Positions 32,028-43,997 of a DNA stretch of 64,000 nt are shown one piece after another (within the stretch, counting starts at the first letter, position 1; every line of letters begins with the position of its first letter). The position numbers and the translations under genes are program-made. This DNA is from Panicum virgatum (lineage: Eukaryota; Streptophyta; Magnoliopsida; Poales; Poaceae): NCBI RefSeq assembly GCF_016808335.1, contig NC_053149.1, positions 22,934,451-22,998,450 of the forward strand, given 5' to 3'. Below the pieces are notes generated by a model, which saw nothing but the letters and a program-made list of their open reading frames with translations, was not told the DNA's origin and ran no database searches.

Positions 32028-32216
32028 TGTTTATACGGGAATTTCGAGCTTCCAAGATGCGCACGGAGAATATCCAAGTTGTTTATAAAAGTTGTTTGCA
32101 TCCTCGGTGACCCTTGTCCTAAATAACAGAACAAGTATTGTTTCATTCTTAGAATAAACAACACAAGCCTTAATTCTCCGTGCGCATCTTGGAAGCTCGA
32201 AATTCCCGTATAAACA
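32028..32216. repeat. Perfect 44-bp inverted repeat with 101-bp loop
   Basis: 32028-32071 (TGTTTATACGGGAATTTCGA ... ) is the exact reverse complement of 32173-32216. The loop is 32072-32172. A transcript would fold into a 44-bp perfect stem. Confidence 0.95.
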
Positions 32217-32727
32217 TGGTCTACTAAAAGACAATCTTGATATAAACACTCGCATATGTAAGAACCAATCCTAACAGACCCTCCAAAACAATCATATTTA
32301 AGTTTAGAAGGATAAGCCAAAACAATGCACTCCAACATAACTTTACCACTACCACAGACGAAGGTTATTGCAAACGGCCAATCACTGTTTGTTTGTTGTA
32401 GTCTATCACACCACTGGTTCTAAATGGACCTGGTGGTGATACCGAAGCATCACCGATGAGCCACACTCATTATTATCCAAGTACAGTCACTCCTCTCCCC
32501 TGCGGCCTTGCTTTATCCTCTCCTTCCTTTCTCTCCTGCTCCCATTCTTCATCTATCCCGCTCCCCTCCTCACCTATGACCTCCTCTTTCCTCTTCTTCC
32601 CCAACGATACCCTCCTCCCTTCTTTCCCCTGCGGCCTCCCCTCCTTCCCTGCGGCCGCCTCGTCCCTTCTCTTGCCCGCCGCCTCCCCTCCGCCTCTACG
32701 GCCGCTTCCTTCTCCCTGTGGTCCCTT
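32217..32727. other. Intergenic, pyrimidine-rich in the right half
   Basis: 32480-32720 is CT-rich with repeated CTCCCCT words; no recognisable protein or repeat. Confidence 0.35.
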
Positions 32728-33854
32728 TGTAAGTGCATTTATGCCTCTAATGGATTTTGGTGAGTTGAATGACAATATGATTAAAGGACTAATGCATTTG
32801 TTGAAGATATCATAAGCAGGAATTTATTTGAAAAGGAAATGATGTCATTGGCTCATGTAATAAAGAATCAAATAAAAGAGATATGTTGGTGAGTGTAAAG
32901 CATGTGAAGGAAAACAAAACAAGATACTCATGCATTGATCAATGATGGTTTCTAATTATGGTTTGGCATTATAGAGAGTTCTTTATCAAAAGGTTCATGA
33001 TTATAAAGCATGACAAAGACATGATGATTTGAATGTGACAAAGTGGAATTCATTGTTGATGTGCAAAGCTTAGCTCAATAAGGTAAAGCTAAGTGGCAAA
33101 TTAAGTGTGACACCTTTGGTGTCTGTACAATAAAAGTCAGCACAACTGAATTCATTTAACACACTGGAGAGAAATTAGGAATTAAAGTAGGGGGGGATCA
33201 GTTCAAATTTAAATCACCCATTTTGGATTATATATGTGAGGGAAAAACATTTAAAAACCATTCAAATGATGTTTGAATACATGCACAAAAATAATCTTGG
33301 GCTGAATCTAGTACTCTAAATGACATGTGTCTAATTCAAGTTTCAGCCAAATCCATTTAAAAATCAAAGAAAAGCTAAAGCCCTTTCATGTAAGTTTGTA
33401 ATTATGAAATAGTTCAAATTGTGAACCTCAAATAAAAATCTGGCTGAAACAAAAGTTGTAGATACTGAAAAGTTACACAACTTTGATATTTAAAAGTTTT
33501 TCATTTGAACCCCTTAAGAAGGAGAAAATTTTATATTACAAAGGGGCCCTGAACTTTTGGAATTCGTAAACCAGTCTCTGCTCCCTCTCCCCTCTCTGCT
33601 GCGCCGCTGCGCACCCGTACGCCGCCAGTGGACCTCGCCCACGGCGCGTTCGCGGCCAAGTGGACCCGAGGGGCACCGCCAGTGCCACCCGTCCTGCCCC
33701 TTGGCCTCTCCTTGCGCGGACACGCGGCCCAGAGGCCCTCTCTGGCCGCCACTCCACCCGCCAGCTGCCCAGTGCCGCCACCTCGCCGGCCTTCCCCAGC
33801 CATGCATTGCCTCCCAGGCGAAGCAAACTCGCCCCCCACACTCACTCCAGCGCC

Positions 33855-33862
33855 TATAAATA
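33855..33862 (+). promoter_or_regulatory. LTR TATA box
   Basis: TATAAATA in a GC-rich context (CGCC before, CCCTAGAG after), about 750 bases into LTR B, the expected position for an LTR promoter. Confidence 0.55.
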
Positions 33863-36139
33863 CCCTAGAGCCGGTCCTCGCACGTGGACACACACCTTCC
33901 ACCGCTCCGCCTCGTCCGCCATCACCGGCGAAGCTCTGCGCCACGCCGACGAGCCCCCTACGCCCCTTCATTGCCCCGGCCGAGCACCTGCACGTCTTCC
34001 TTGACCTTCAGTGAAGCTGCCAGGACCAGCAGCGCCAGCTCGAGTTCGCCGGACTTGGACGAGCTTCCCCGCCACCTCTGCTCCGCCGTGGAGCTGCCTC
34101 CTCCAACCACCTCCGTCCCAACCCCGACCACCCTGAGGTTCGCAATCGAGCCGTGATCCTTTTCCCCCATCTCCCCCTCGCCGCCGACGATGGACCCCCG
34201 CCGGAATCGCTCAGATTTCGTGCGAGTACACGAGTCCAGGGGCATATGTGTAAGAGGTTCCTTTGCTTAGAAAAATATAGATTTATTTCTGGAACTCTGT
34301 TTTAGTCTTATAATCATGCCTGCAATGTTTGAACTTCAATTACTTAGTATCCCTACAGTTATAAATCATGCTTGGTATATCATGCCTAGATTTGTTATTA
34401 TCATTCTGCATGCTATAGTTCACATCTGGTCATGATTTTTGAACCTGTGCTTAGATAGTATGAGTACTTTCTGTAGAAAAATTTGGAGATACAATGCTTG
34501 TCATCTTGTCTTTCGAACGAATATGCAAGTTCATACATAGTTTAATTCATAAGTAAATGAACTGGTAGAAATAATGCTAGATAATTTTACTGAAGCATGT
34601 TTAAACTTATTCTAGGCTCTGGTAAAACTAACATGCTAGCAAAAAAGTAACATGCTTGATAATTCATATGAAAATTAAGTTTGTTGCTAGCATGTTAGTT
34701 TTGTTAATTTTATAACTCCTGTTTCATGAGTAGATAAATTCTGGAAAAATTACCGTACTGATTATGTCATATATAGATCTTGCTATAAAAGTTGTAGCTC
34801 CAGAAACCATGTCTAACAACCTGTGCAAATTTGTGAAGTTCCTAGCTTAATCTGTTTACATGATTTTTAATGATTGGATGCCTTACTGTTAAAGGCTGAA
34901 ATTTTTACAGTAGATACTAGACTATCTGATCTGCTCAACATAAATTTTTTAGCACCAGTTCAAGAATAGATTTTCTGTTATGAAATTGTGAACTTATGCT
35001 CATTATTCTAGTCTAGATTTAAACACACCCCAACACACTCATTCACGAAGTAACTTAATTATAAGTTCTACTCCATAAATGAGTGCCCATGAAATGAAAT
35101 CACAAAATCATCACTGAACTAACATTTTGTTGAACTGCAACTATATCATGAAGGAAAGAAATTTCATATCATGTTGTAACATAAATCTTTGCATTGCATA
35201 TAGAAACGGTTAATCTTGCTGACAGCGATTACGAATTGGTTCCATCGGACTCTGTTTCTACGGAGAATATTGACCTAACTATTCGTATATATTGTAATAA
35301 TTTTATTTGGGCATTTAAGTTCTTAGGCGTTGATCGAAAACCTTAGATGCATGATCCCTAGGTACCTATGTTTGTTATCTGGATTTTTTTCTCGACTAGC
35401 TGCCCCACTAACTAGGAACGGTAGAAGTCGAGAGATTTCCTGCCTTTCGCGAGATTATAGGAGTTGACTGACGTTAATTACTGCTAGAATATAAGGACAA
35501 TAGCCGGGGTTGTGTAGTTGTGATACCCCGCTGGTGTAGTTGAAATTGGTTAAGGTCGCGGGGTGTGGTTCATTTCGTTAAGCGTTTGAATGTACTAGCC
35601 ACATGCCGAGAAATATGGTAATCGGTAAGCTTAAGTACCTGATCGGACCAGCACGTGAAACGTATTGGTACCCTCTTTCACTACAAGAAATATGGTGATC
35701 TATGACGAAAATTTTATGACATTTTAAACAAGCGTCATAATTGCACACAATCCATGACAATTTTTAGATTTTCGTCATGAATTTGAAGGTATGGGCCCTA
35801 GGCCCAAAATTTAGTGACGTTTTATCGAATTCGTCATAATTGAGCCCACAAAACATGACGTTTTAACATTAATGTCATAGAAATCGTCATAGTTATTTTA
35901 ACTATATGTTTTGACATTCATCATTTTTATTTAAGTTTTTTCTTCTCTTATTTGATGCTTACGTGGCCCACTTGCGAGGCTGGTCAGCAGCCTAGTTAGC
36001 GCAGCAAGTAGGTTGCTGAGTGGGGCCCACTTGCGAGCCAGGTCTGCATTATTTTTTTACTGTGGCTGAGGCAAAGGAAAATATGTTATTGTTAACATTT
36101 GAATATTTTCATATGGTTTCCATATATAATTAAAGATCT

Positions 36140-36655
36140 CAACAGGTAAAATCCGCGCGGATATCAATTTCATAAACCTGTACCCGCGTGCTAAAATCCG
36201 CGCCCGCGCCCGCAACCCGCAATGGGTAGGTTACGATACCCGTACCCGCTATCCGCGGATACCTGTATATCCATGGGCACGTCCGCATACCCGCAAATTT
36301 TAGAAAATCAAACACACAAGCACATTTTAATAGCATGTAAATATTAATATGCACCTCTATATCTCAGCATTAATAAATTATAACCTATTAAGCAACACGT
36401 CAACACCATTTATTTGAGGAAACAAATAAATCTTAGCAAATAAATAAACTAGTCTCATACATAATACATTACAAGAGTCATTGTTTGCGGGTTTGCGGAT
36501 TCGGATATTAATTTTTCAAACCCATTTAAAAATACCCGTTGGGTTTAGAGTTGTGCCCGCGCCCGTGCCCGCGGGCACAAACTCATGCCCGTATCTGCGC
36601 CCGTCGGGTTTGGTATCTGCGGGTACGCAGATATTTTATACCCATTGACATCCCT
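36140..36655. repeat. Nested element with palindromic ends inside the CACTA
   Basis: The left part (36170-36300) reads TACCCGCGTGC, CGCGCCCGCG and TATCCGCGGATACC. The right part (36480-36640) carries the reverse wording (GCGGGTTTGCGG, CCCGCGGGCAC, GGTATCTGCGGGTACG). The arms are imperfect inverted repeats of roughly 130 bases; boundaries are approximate. Confidence 0.55.
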
Positions 36656-37378
36656 ATATATAATGTGTAATTGCACGTGTTCTTAAATAATAAGTAGAGC
36701 GACTTGATGCACTAGAGTAGAGTGATAGAATATGCAATCCCGCAATATATAAAACTAAATGGAAACAAAGATCGAAACAATTGATCCAATAGTTGTTTAA
36801 CTGCATCACGAAAGTGATAGATTACAAACCAAAGTATTGCTTCCCTGCGCCTGTGCATGCACGAGCCCACCAGCTGCTGGAGCTAGGCTGCTGGAGCCCA
36901 CCGCAGCGCTGCACGCCGTGAACGCCGAATGTTGGGCCGAGCCGAGCCGCTGGGCCACGTCGCGCACACGTGCTCCTGCCCATTTAAAAAAAAACATTAG
37001 TGTTAATGAGAAAAAATAAGTTGCCTTTGTTTTGTGTGCGTGTGATGGAAGAAAAAAAATCCTCCTGCAGCCTCCGCATAGTATGCTGCGATTGGGAGGG
37101 AAAAAACATAATTACGAAAAAAATGAAAAAAACCATACACAGCGTTTGAAACCTGGTCTTTGACAGTAGACTAGGCCACAATACCACTATTCTGCACCTC
37201 GATTCGTCAATGGGTTTGGCATATAGGGTACATGTATTAATTTAGAAAAATAAAAAAATTAAGTAGATGCTAGGGAGAATCGAAACCAGGTCTTCAAAAT
37301 ATCTGCTGTTTTTGATGAATCCGGGTATTATTGTTTTGTATACAAAGTATCTGCTGTTTTAATTCGGAGATAAAAAAA

Positions 37379-37458
37379 TCGTAGGGACAGTACCTGGGAT
37401 TCGAACCCAGGTCACGGGGATAAAGTCCCCAGCGCCCAACCACAACGCTAAGAGTTCA
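37379..37458 (-). repeat. tRNA-like sequence (degenerate or SINE head)
   Basis: On the minus strand a B box GGGTTCGAATCCCAGG with a good T stem, an A-box-like TTAGCGTTGTGGTTGG and a hairpin GGGGACTTTATCCCC occur in tRNA order. The acceptor stem does not pair and the anticodon loop has C in place of the usual U33, so it is not called a functional tRNA. Confidence 0.65.
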
Positions 37459-38454
37459 CTTGTGATGTTATTATTGAATATTTTATAACGTATTTTGTAA
37501 CATTGCCCTGTAGTGAAGAACATACATATAAGTTATATTTTCTTTTTATTCCGTAATTGAATTTTGTAATTGGTATTTCTCCCTCATAAGAACTCCAAAT
37601 TTGATGGTTCTTGTCTCTATTTTTTCTAAAATTATGGTCTTTTATTTAGTGGCTTTTGTTTGTATGTTAGTTGCTATATTTTGTAAGCTATTTTCATGGG
37701 GTGCTTAATTAGTTATTTAAAAAATAGAAAACTAAACTTTTTGCACAACAAAGTGGAAATTTTAATTCACTAATGTTACTCGGAGAGTAAATGTAAGTCT
37801 ACATCCAATCCTGAGGTGTATATGAGCAAGGGAAGACTTTATGGTGTACAAACTTCAAAGTTTGACTTGCATAAAGTTTGTCTTCAATTTACTTTGAAGA
37901 GACATGCATGTTTGTAACTACCATCTTTCTTTTGAGCAGCCAATCTTTTGGATTCCCTGCAATTCTCAAAAGTTAACTATGCATTGACATTAATTTGTGC
38001 AGGTGATTTAAAAGGGTTAAAGAACTGGCAATTAGAATAGAAGAGAAGCCTTGCAGAGAAGAAATCATTGGTAGCCAAATGTGCTGCCACAACACTCTCA
38101 TCAATACTGATAGGTGGTGAAAAGGAATTATTTGCATCCTTAGTTGCTGGTGGTGGTTACCAATGATTTCTTCTATATGTTCTGGTGTATTTTGTTGTCT
38201 TCTATCCTGCAATGCTAGACTGCTAGTTTTGATACATGGAAAGAACTGTATGTGATCCATTATTATGGTGTCATGATGTTGGGATGCTAACATTATTGAT
38301 ATGAGGTTATAATTTGGGCTGTAATTGATTATTGTGACTTCTGGGCTGAAACTTTTGTTTTGGTAAATGGGCTGTCTATAAAGCTGAATCTGGTTAGCTA
38401 ATCTTAAATGTTGGGCTGAAATCAGGCCCACTCTGAATTGGGCCGCAAGGCTGA

Positions 38455-38600
38455 TGTCACTTGCCACGTCACCTGTCATGTCAATTGCCACATCACTTGC
38501 CTTGCCAGCATCACATTCCACGTCATTGCCATGTCAGTAGCCATGTCATCGTCAAGTCACCAGCCACGTCATCCTTCATGTCATCAATGTGTGACATGGC
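38455..38600. repeat. Array of GCCACGTCA-like motifs
   Basis: Variants of CCACGTCA/CCATGTCA recur about every 10-20 bases (for example TGCCACGTCACC, TTGCCACATCAC, AGCCACGTCATCC). It borders the right subterminal region of the CACTA. Confidence 0.75.
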
Positions 38601-39883
38601 AATTGAATCTGTGATGAAAAATTATACTGTTTGTGATGTTTATTTTCATCATAGAAAACGAGATTGGGTTGGGCTTTGAGGGGCCCGGGGATATTCTATG
38701 ACGGTTTCAAAACGTCATGGATCAAGAAATCCATGACGAAATTTTAAGGAACGTCACGAGATGTGATCTGCGACGCTCAATACATGACGGAATTTGAGAT
38801 CGTCATAGATACTGTTTTATGACGGTTTTTTAGTGATCTGTGAAGAAATTTAATCGTCATGGATCTACAGATTTTTTGTAGTGTTTGTAGAAGTAGGGTT
38901 TATTTTTGTCACGACGTACGGGTGCAGAATGGTCGGACTCTGTTGTCGGGGAGGGTACCCCGGATCCACGGACTGGAGAAGAAAGGGGAAAAGTAGCATG
39001 GGCAAAAGCGATGTCGATCCCCATGCATGTGCGTTAGGTTCCCCTGACCAAGTTGAAATTCGATTGGGAATCATCCGCCTCTCACGGCATGAGACTGCTT
39101 AACAATTTCGGTCACATAGAGTAAGAAGTGGAACACGATGATGATAATACTGCTATATGATTAAATGGTTGCTCTACCATGCTTGAGTAGAGTTAGATGC
39201 AAATTTAGAACGGTTAATTCAATTAGAATATAGCAAAGTTAAAATCTGAAAATAAGGATGTACTTTTAGTGGTATTTTTGGCAAAACAAACCCCACAAAC
39301 CAAAAAGCCTTGCATGTCTAGATATCAGACTAAGGTATATCCGGAGACGGGTAAGCCTTGCTGAGTATTAGTATACTCAGTCTTGCTTGTGACACTGTTT
39401 TTCAGGTACTAACTTTGAGGACATGATTGCGGATTTGACTTGGCTGTGTAATTTGCCTCTGGGCTGGTCTGTCGAGTGGGATGACCCTTCAGCTGGTGCT
39501 GATCACCCTCTCACTGAGTGACATTTTCGTACGGGCTTTATCGATGCGTCACATGTTTCGCTAGTCGTCATTTTACTTCTTCCCCTGCAATAATAAGACT
39601 TGAATAATTTGTGTAGTTTGGAACTCTGTAGTACTTTGCTACTCTAAACATGGTTTGTAATAAATTTACCTTTCCGCTGCAAACTCTGATGATCTAAGAA
39701 ATATTCTGTGTTGTAATCTCTGGGCTCACCTTCGTGTGGGTGTTGTCTGTGCGATCCTGGGAGAGTGTGGCTTTAATCGAGGCTTCACTCGAGAAACTAC
39801 CTGTGCGTGCCGATTTGGGTCAGAGTTGCTTAGCAACGAAGATCAGAGCACCCGGGCCCAGTATTTTTGGTGGTTCCGCCACA

Positions 39884-41170
39884 CAAAGAAACCAACCGAG
39901 ATGACTAGAGTGAGGGACTAAGCAAACTTTGGTGGAGCGATAGCTTACCATGTGCGAATCGCTAAGGTGAAGTGGCTAGTATTTATGGGATTTTCGAAGT
40001 ATCATATCTAGTCTTGTTGGAAAATGCAATGTAATGTATCAAATATATTTTGGATGATATAATGCAGTGACATATATCTTTAAGGACAGATTTGCAAGAA
40101 TAATGGAAATTCTAAGTCAGTAGCTCAAGTATGGATTTGCTCAGAAAGAAATGCAATATGAAGTCCCTTGACAAATTCAAAATATGGCAAGACTGAACTG
40201 ACTCAAAGCCCAAGTGGTTCAATTGTGATTTATATTTAATCTTGAGTATAGGTATGTCATACTATCAAGAGGGATGCAACATTGGTTGGTTGACAACACT
40301 CAAAAATGCTCATAGGTCACCCAAGTGAGAATCCTGAGAGAAACCCCTGTGAACTAACTCTGAGCCACTTAGTTGGTCAACCATTGACTTAGTGGACCAA
40401 GTGGGTTCTTTAACTTGGGTTTGGATCCTCACTGGCCCTAACCGATCTGACCGGTCTAGTTCACTAATAGCTAGTTTCTGAGATAGACAAGTATGATCAG
40501 TCTGTACTAACAGTTCAAACGGCTAGTTTCTTTGAGTTGGGTATTTATACCCCTTGGCCCTCTCCTTCGGGAATGTTGGTTCCCTCGCAAAACTGAGCTT
40601 ACTAAAGCTATTTTCTTTACCAGCAAACTATCCCCAACACTCTTTGTGAGTTGTGCTAACTAGATTTCATATCTTTTAAGGTTGAGTGATTGAGCGTGTG
40701 TGAGCATTGTGAGGGTTCTAAGTTGAGCTACAGTGAGCAATCCCTAACTTGAGCACTCTTGGTTTCATCAAGGCAACTCAATTCACATTTGTTACTCTTA
40801 AAATTTTGCCTCCTAGATGGCTAGGAGTCGTTGGCTAGCTTCCAACCATGTGGTGAGCAACGACAAATTTGTACGGGCGTGATCTGGCCCCATTGGTGGA
40901 AAGGATCAAGTTAGTGAAGTGAGGAACGGTGGGAAGAAGACCCAACTCGATGAAAGTGAGTTGGAATAGACTCAGGTTCCTAAAAGGGTTCCTCAATTGA
41001 GACTAGGTTTATTTATACCAAGTTTTATTTGTGCTAGAGCTCGAGGAGGGGAGATTACTCTGATCTTGTGCAAGGTTGGCAGAGGACCGGTCTGATCAGT
41101 CACTCCAACCGGTCTGATCGGTTGGCAGTTTGTTCAACGATCTAAGTGTTAGACCGGTCTGTCTGACAGG
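39884..41170. other. LTR-like sequence right of the nested block
   Basis: No open frame. Words such as CCGGTCTGATCGGTTGG and TATTTATACC suggest retrotransposon LTR. Treated as the possible right half of element A. Confidence 0.4.
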
Positions 41171-41911
41171 TCAGTTGCTATAAGTTTTGTAAATTGCAGA
41201 ACTTGTTGAAACATTTATTCACCTCCCTTTTAGCGACATCCATGGTCATTTCACCCTTCCGTCCCCATCGTCCCTCACCTTCCCAGCCGTGGCAGCACGA
41301 GGAGAGGCACCGCGTAGAGCTGTGCGCGGGGCACGAGGAGGCACGGAGCCGTGCTGCAAGGAGGCAGGATGCTGCGGCCAGAGGAGGCAAGGAGTGACAG
41401 CGGCGGGAGGAGCCGAGGAGCTGGTGATGGCGTGAGGAGGCGAGTAGGGCTGAGGCGTGAGCAGTCGAATAGGTAGGACCAGCCGTAATTTTTTTTGTTT
41501 TTTAGAAGAGCAATACTGCAGGTGTTATAACCATTGACTTCGACTTAAATCTGACGGTACCCGAAACTGGTGGTGATAGAGGTAGATGTAGTAGTGTACT
41601 AGACCCTCTATTTTGAGGGGTCATCCTAATCGCCTTCTTCTCCCTCCATTCCTACAGGGTCTCTTGGAAACTCTCTATTATAAGTTAGAATTGAGGGCTA
41701 TTGTTAGAGCCGGTGAAAATTTGAAGAACCTAAAAAATAAAGGAAACCTCCATTTAATATTTGGAGGGTTTGGTTTAAAAATTACTGTTGGAGTTGCTAT
41801 AAGACAGGTAAATAATATACCTGTTATCCAGATCCATTATCCAAAATAATATCATACCATCCACCAGCATGGTTGCACCTAACCCTGGCTAGTATGAGCG
41901 TATATATCATA
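41171..41911. other. Unassigned intergenic sequence
   Basis: A short GC-rich patch (41260-41450) and AT-rich remainder; no recognisable domain or repeat termini. Confidence 0.35.
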
Positions 41912-42120
41912 GGGTTAATTGAAACTATGCTATTGCAATTTTTCAAAGTTGGAAATATAAAACTTCTAATATTGGAACCATACCATCAGATTAGTAGTTT
42001 GTCTATCTTGGATCCACCTGCAGGGTATACATCTCTTATATTTTTCCACTGTAGACTATTTTACCCTTCCGCGGCCCCGGCCGCCCCGTCCGCAGCGTAG
42101 GCCGGCTCGCACCGGAGGTC

Positions 42121-42714
42121 CTACACCGTGAAGGCGGCACGGGGGAACGCCATACTCGCGGCCCGGCCGCCGGCGTCGAACGGCCCCGCCCCGGGATGTT
42201 GCTTCTGCGCCACGGGAGAGCAGAGTTCCCGACCATACACAGCACCCTCTCTTCGCCGCCGCCGCCCCGGCGGCCGCGTCTCGGTATACACGCCTTTGAA
42301 CTCTGCTCTGAATTCGATGGTCCCGTGGTCGCATGTCTCAGTGAAGGCGAGGAGCCCGCTCACGTTGAAGGACACAAGGGGAAGAGCTGCTTCGAGCAAT
42401 TCAAGGCCGCCGGCCACCTTCCCGGCGCCGCCGGCGTGGTAGCTTCCCCAGCAGAACGGGAACAGGGGTGCTTCGCTGGCGTCCTGGCTCCAGTCGCCGT
42501 CCGCGAAGGAGAGGCGTCGGCACGGTCGGCCTCGACGCTGAGCGATGAGGCGAACAGGGACTAGCAGTGCTGCGTGAGCGTGACTTGGGCGGGTGCGCGG
42601 ACGTGGCGACAGGGAGGCATAGCTGCTGCCTGCTGGACCAAGACGAGAATCTGCAGGAAGCTGATGGCGATCTTGGCGGCGCCCATCGCCATTGCCTGCA
42701 GGAAACTTCAGCAT
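42121..42714 (-). other. Second captured coding-like segment, unidentified
   Basis: Open on the minus strand for 197 codons and GC-rich like captured exons, with a segment reading LPLVSFNVSGLLAFTETCDH. I do not recognise a family. It is divergent in direction from the neighbouring captured fragment, so two source segments may have been joined. Confidence 0.35.
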
Positions 42715-42782
42715 TCAATAGAGAAATTGCCGGAGGTGGTTGTGGTTGTGGGGGAGGGTGGCTCCGCGACTAGCGGGGCGGG

Positions 42783-43100
42783 CTGACGAAGGCCGCCCAG
42801 GAGGACCTCCTGTGCGTCGCCGCGCTGTCAGCCACCGCCGCCGCCGCCGCCGGCCAGCTGCGCCACATCAGCTCCCACGCCGACGTCGCGCCGTACATCT
42901 CCCTCGCCATGCTCGGCGTCCAGGCGCTTGGCTACGACGCCGCGCTGGTCGCGAATGCCAGGATGCTGCCGGTGTGGCCGATGCACAGCTACAAGGTGTA
43001 CGCCGACCAGCTGGAGTGCGCCGTGAGGGCGCTCACCCTCGCCACGCTCCTCCTCACAGCAGCCGAGCGAGCGACGTGGAAAGACCGAAGCTCAGAAGGG
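42783..43100 (+). pseudogene. Captured membrane-protein fragment, DUF2921-like
   Basis: The frame is open from 42783 through AAQEDLLCVAALSATAAA, SHADVAPYISLAMLGVQALG and MLPVWPMHSYKVYADQL to LTLATLLLT before entering the inverted repeat. The PYISLAMLGVQALGY motif and following helices resemble the C-terminal membrane part of plant DUF2921/FLYING SAUCER-type proteins. No start or upstream domain is present. The family name is from memory and moderately uncertain. Confidence 0.5.
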
Positions 43101-43359
43101 TAAAATAGTCTAAGGTGGAAAAATACAAGAGGTGTATACCCAGTAGGTGGGTCCAAGGTAGACAAACTATTGATATGATGGTATGGTTCCAATATTATAA
43201 ATTGTAGTGTTATATTTCCAACTTTGAAGAATTGCAATAGCATGGTTCCATAGTGATGACATTATTAAGAATATTCGAGTAGCAATTATGTATCAAAATT
43301 TCCTCAAATCCATATCGAGTGCAGCGAGAATATTCCCTAGTAGCCCGTACACAAATCCT

Positions 43360-43520
43360 TACGGGTGCAAATGGGTGACCATTAGGTGCACCTCCAACCC
43401 TCTTTAGTTTAAAATTTTGTACTAGTTTTTCAAATTGAGATATGATTTTGAAAAATTAGTACAAAATATTGAACTAGAGAGTGTTGGAGGGGCACCTAAT
43501 GGTTATAACTTAGCACCCCT
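43360..43520. mobile_element. Foldback MITE (161 bp) with 9-bp target duplication
   Basis: ACAAATCCT at 43351-43359 and 43521-43529. The element folds almost end to end: GGTGACCATTAGGTGCACC on the left against GGGGCACCTAATGGTTATAA on the right, continuing to TTTGTACTAG and TTAGTACAAA. Confidence 0.8.
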
Positions 43521-43574
43521 ACAAATCCTATTCCTAATGTCATTGCCCACTACTAGAAAATTGCACATACGTAC

Positions 43575-43790
43575 CGGGCCGTAACCCCCGGTTTGTACCG
43601 GGCGCTGGCCCGATACCGCCTGGCTGGTACTAAGTGGACCGCCACTTAGTACCGGTCAGGCGGCCCGGTACTAAAGGTGCACTTTAGTACCGGTCAGTAA
43701 CACCGACCGGTACTAAAGTGCTTGCCACGCAGGCGCCGTAGGTGGAGCACTTTAGTACCGGTCGGTGTTACCGACCGGTACTAAATGTCT
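43575..43790. repeat. Subterminal repeats of CACTA element 1
   Basis: Alternating TTTAGTACCGGTC and GACCGGTACTAAA units, direct and inverted, packed next to the left end. Confidence 0.88.
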
Positions 43791-43997
43791 TTTTTTTTTC
43801 TTTTCTGCTTTTCCATTTTTTGGGTTTCAACTAATTCGTATTCGTATATATTTGCGTATTCATATTTGTGTATGTCTACGTATTCACATTCTAGCACGTT
43901 TGCATATTCGTATATATTCGTATCTAGCATACAATTGAATACATTTATTATAATTACATAAACTTGAAATATTATATGTACTTCTAATATAAATATA

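Larger units (their letters stand above)
35679..38883. mobile_element. Non-autonomous CACTA element (3.2 kb)
   Basis: Starts CACTACAAGAAATATGG and ends TTTTTTGTAGTG, flanked by the 3-bp duplication TTT (35676-35678, 38884-38886). The ends are full of TATGACG/CGTCATA subterminal motifs (for example 35696-35890 and 38690-38870), as CACTA transposases require. No transposase gene is present. It sits inside LTR B. Confidence 0.9.
33106..39883 (+). mobile_element. Probable solo LTR B (about 3.6 kb), interrupted by a CACTA element
   Basis: Starts TGTGACACC and ends GTTCCGCCACA (TG...CA). It contains a TATA box and, near the right end, AATAAA-like signals (about 39589 and 39658). There is no internal gag-pol and no primer site after the right end, so it looks like a solo LTR of a long-LTR Gypsy-type element. 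Flanks TTAAG and CAAAG do not form a clean duplication, so the ends are uncertain. Confidence 0.5.
32728..41170 (+). mobile_element. Probable old LTR element A, split by younger insertions
   Basis: TGTAAGTGCATTTATGCC at 32728 followed by a GGATTTTGGTGAGTTGAATG context looks like an LTR start. The right flank of the inner insertion (39884-41170) has text typical of the same kind of grass LTR (ACCGGTCTGATCGG-like words, a TATTTATACC at about 40542). No coding domain is present. Limits are uncertain and the link between the two halves is inference. Confidence 0.4.
41912..43250. mobile_element. Pack-MULE-like element with about 155-bp inverted repeats
   Basis: The left repeat (41912-42069, beginning GGGTTAATTGAAACTATGC) pairs with the right (43096-43250, ending GCATGGTTCCA). 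Pairing runs through TTGGAAATATAA, GGAACCATACCATCA and GACTATTTTACCCTTC. The interior is sharply GC-rich and coding-like, while the repeats are AT-rich, which is the usual look of a MULE that has captured host exons. A clean 9-bp target duplication was not found. Confidence 0.75.

Noticed and set aside
31973..32338. 121-codon minus-strand frame across the hairpin
   Set aside because: No domain I can support; the frame is interrupted by the inverted repeat arms and AT-rich sequence.
33514..34245. Multiple frames in the GC-rich part of LTR B
   Set aside because: Part of an LTR leader with a TATA box just upstream; translations are Pro/Arg-rich and unlike known proteins.
37379..37458. Functional tRNA gene
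   Set aside because: No acceptor-stem pairing and an abnormal anticodon loop; kept only as a tRNA-like repeat.
42909..43103. Independent small membrane protein gene
   Set aside because: Lies inside inverted repeats of a MULE-like element, runs into the repeat, and lacks its own start context; better explained as a captured fragment.
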